This document shows positions 33,377 to 34,615 of a stretch of DNA of 34,615 bases, one piece after another (position 1 is the first letter of the stretch; each line of letters opens with the position of its first letter). Source of the DNA: Microtetraspora glauca (GTDB lineage: Bacteria > Actinomycetota > Actinomycetes > Streptomycetales > Streptomycetaceae); NCBI GenBank assembly GCA_000721275.1, contig JOFO01000055.1:1-34615 (forward strand), read 5' to 3'. The notes beneath the pieces were generated by a model. It saw only the letters and a list, made by a program, of their open reading frames with translations, searched no databases and had not been told where the DNA came from. Made by a program: the position numbers and the translations under genes.

Positions 33377-34174
33377 ATGGCCGCACGACCTGAAGGCACG
33401 CCGGTCTGGACCGACGCGATGTTCACGGACGCCGAGGGCGCCCAGACGTTCTACGCCGATGTGCTGGGCTGGACGTTCGGCGAGGCGTCGACGGAGTTCG
33501 GCAACTACACCCAGGCGTACAAGGACGGGAAGGCGGTCGCGGCCGTCGTCCCGCCGATGCCCGGCGGTGACACCCCGCCGCAGTCCGCGTGGTGTCTGTA
33601 CTTCGCCTCGGACGACGTGCAGGCGACCGCCGAGAAGATCAAGGCGCAGGGCGGCACGGTGCTGATGGAGCCGATGAAGGTCGGCGACTTCGGTTCGATG
33701 TGCCTGGCGCAGGACCCGGCGGGCGTGACGTTCGGCCTCTGGCAGCCGGGCGTCCACGAGGGCTTCGAGCTGGAGGGGCAGACCGGCTCGTACATCTGGG
33801 CCGAGGTCTTCACCCGCGAGCCGGAGAAGTCCGACGCGTTCTTCACGGGCGTCTTCGGCTACAACGCGAAGCGGATGAGCGACGCGTCGATGGACTACAA
33901 GGTCTTCGACCTGGGCGCCGACCCGATCCTGGGCCGCATGAAGATGACGTCCGAGGACTTCCCGCCGGAGGTCCCGTCGTACATCCAGATCTACTTCGCC
34001 GTCGACAACTGCGACCTGGCGGTCGCCGCCGCGGAGCGGTCGGGCGGCCGCAAGGTCTTCGGTCCGATGGACAGCCCCTTCGGCCGCTTCGCCGCCCTCC
34101 TCGACCCGCAGGGCGCCGCGTTCGCGGTGATCGACGTCCGCACGACCGTCGGCGAGGTCCCGCCGATGGAGTAG
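33377..34174 (+). CDS. two-module VOC protein (CFP30B-like)
   Basis: The 265-residue protein has two VOC modules: residues about 8-125 (PVWTDAMFTDAEGAQTFYAD, VLGWTF, ending AGVTFGLWQPG) and 135-260 (YIWAEVFTREPEKSDAFF, ending PQGAAFAVIDV). It resembles hydroxylase-type glyoxalase proteins such as the mycobacterial CFP30B group. The substrate is unknown. GAGAGG precedes the ATG. TAGCGT at 33314-33319 could be a -10 but has no good -35. Its architecture parallels the VOC protein at 19253, though the sequences are clearly different. Confidence 0.85.
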   Translation: MAARPEGTPVWTDAMFTDAEGAQTFYADVLGWTFGEASTEFGNYTQAYKDGKAVAAVVPPMPGGDTPPQSAWCLYFASDDVQATAEKIKAQGGTVLMEPMKVGDFGSMCLAQDPAGVTFGLWQPGVHEGFELEGQTGSYIWAEVFTREPEKSDAFFTGVFGYNAKRMSDASMDYKVFDLGADPILGRMKMTSEDFPPEVPSYIQIYFAVDNCDLAVAAAERSGGRKVFGPMDSPFGRFAALLDPQGAAFAVIDVRTTVGEVPPME

Positions 34175-34197
34175 CGCCACCGGGTCCGGGACCGGGC

Positions 34198-34424
34198 TCA
34201 GACGGTGTCCCGCACGGCGACGATCCCGAGCCCGGTCCCGGTGCCCCGGTCGTACGCCTCCCGCCACAGCACCCGCGGCGTCCCGTCTCCGTGCGCAGGA
34301 CGTGTTGCCGGGAGTCGGCGAGGAAGCCGCTGAAGGTGCCGCAGACGGTGAGGAGCCGCCCGCCGCCGTCGAAGGTGGCGGTGGCGCACCCACCGCCCAC
34401 GGGGGCGATCTGCTCGCTCGTCAC
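34198..34424 (-). pseudogene. frameshifted small gene of unknown function
   Basis: Two minus-strand frames together read as one short protein of about 75 residues. From the GTG at 34424 the frame gives TSEQIAPVGGGCATATFDGG and continues to DSRQHVLRTE. Then, after a one-base shift near 34290-34300, a second frame gives DGTPRVLWREAYDRGTGTGL and IVAVRDTV before a stop at 34198. Each part looks protein-like while the alternative frames turn into low-complexity sequence. I do not recognise the family. It may be a real frameshift or a base error near the contig end. The ribosome binding site is poor. Confidence 0.45.
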
Positions 34425-34530
34425 CTCTAGGGCCGGCTCCTGAAGAAGGGCAGGCGAACGCCCCGCCCTTCATGAGCGCTTCACGCCGCGGAAACAGCCC
34501 GCCGGCGCCTACCGCCCCCGGGAACGCAGA

Positions 34531-34560
34531 AAAGCCCCGCACCAGAAGGTGCGGGGCTTT
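34531..34560 (-). terminator. rrn operon terminator
   Basis: AAAGCCCCGCACC at 34531-34543 pairs perfectly with GGTGCGGGGCTTT at 34548-34560 around an AGAA loop, a 13-bp stem. Read on the minus strand it ends in TTTT and lies 12 bases beyond the 5S 3' end. The 106 bases between it and the frameshifted gene hold nothing recognisable. Confidence 0.85.
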
Positions 34561-34571
34561 CCCACAATGAT

Positions 34572-34615
34572 TGTTCGGCGGCGTCCTACTCTCCCACAGG
34601 GTCCCCCCTGCAGTA
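34572..34615 (-). rRNA. rrf: 5S ribosomal RNA, 3' end only (partial)
   Basis: The reverse complement of this stretch reads TACTGCAGGGGGGACCCTGT then GGGAGAGTAGGACGCCGCCG AACA, which is the 3' third of the streptomycete 5S rRNA as I know it, including the GGGAGAGTAGG helix strand and the terminal stem. About 75 bases of the 5' part lie beyond the window. The rest of the rrn operon should lie to the right, on the minus strand. The exact mature 3' end is uncertain by a base or two. Confidence 0.9.

Noticed and set aside
34198..34542. A 114-residue minus-strand gene starting at 34542
   Set aside because: Its N-terminal half is low-complexity and overlaps the rrn terminator; only the C-terminal part looks coding, consistent with a frameshift.

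Overview
The window is high-GC actinobacterial DNA, almost certainly Streptomyces. Codon third positions are nearly all G or C, GTG and TTG starts are common, several genes look leaderless, and the right edge carries the 3' end of a 5S rRNA that I recognise as streptomycete. No phage, insertion sequence, CRISPR array or tRNA was seen. The sequence stops inside the 5S rRNA, where short-read assemblies often break at repeated rrn operons, so the right edge may be a contig end.

Left part (1-11,200). A truncated minus-strand gene start is followed by a STAS protein, an Eis-type acetyltransferase with a VOC protein upstream of it, and a secreted family 9 pectate lyase with a LacI-type operator at its promoter. 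Next come a HAD phosphatase, a tandem-fused double IclR regulator, a TetR regulator divergent from a YtcJ-type amidohydrolase, and a double alpha/beta-hydrolase divergent from a MerR regulator with a palindrome between them.

Centre (12,200-19,150). This is the most interesting block: a GntR/UTRA regulator followed by a compact five-gene set. The set encodes an AprB-like two-cluster ferredoxin, a sulfonate/nitrate-type lipoprotein binding protein with a NosL-like C-terminal domain, a permease, an ATPase, and an AprA-like flavoprotein fused to about nine HEAT repeats. It reads as uptake of a small anion coupled to an APS-reductase-like flavin/Fe-S oxidoreductase. The substrate cannot be read from sequence.

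Right part (19,250-34,615). A two-module VOC protein and a lipoprotein metallopeptidase come first, then two exported enzymes: a CBM-CBM-FN3-GH13 amylase and an S8 protease with a P-domain. An operon of an AurF-like diiron oxygenase and a ferredoxin/ferredoxin-NADP reductase fusion follows, preceded by two abutting 25-bp operator-like repeats. After it lie a DUF6328 membrane protein, a Cyt-type cytolysin homologue, a LysR effector domain without a DNA-binding domain divergent from a DUF5997 gene, a tandem universal stress protein, a Nudix hydrolase, a second two-module VOC protein, a frameshifted small gene, and the rrn terminator with the end of the 5S rRNA.

The genes form several independent units: extracellular polysaccharide and protein degradation, small-molecule redox chemistry, and stress or detoxification functions, most with a local regulator or a visible operator.
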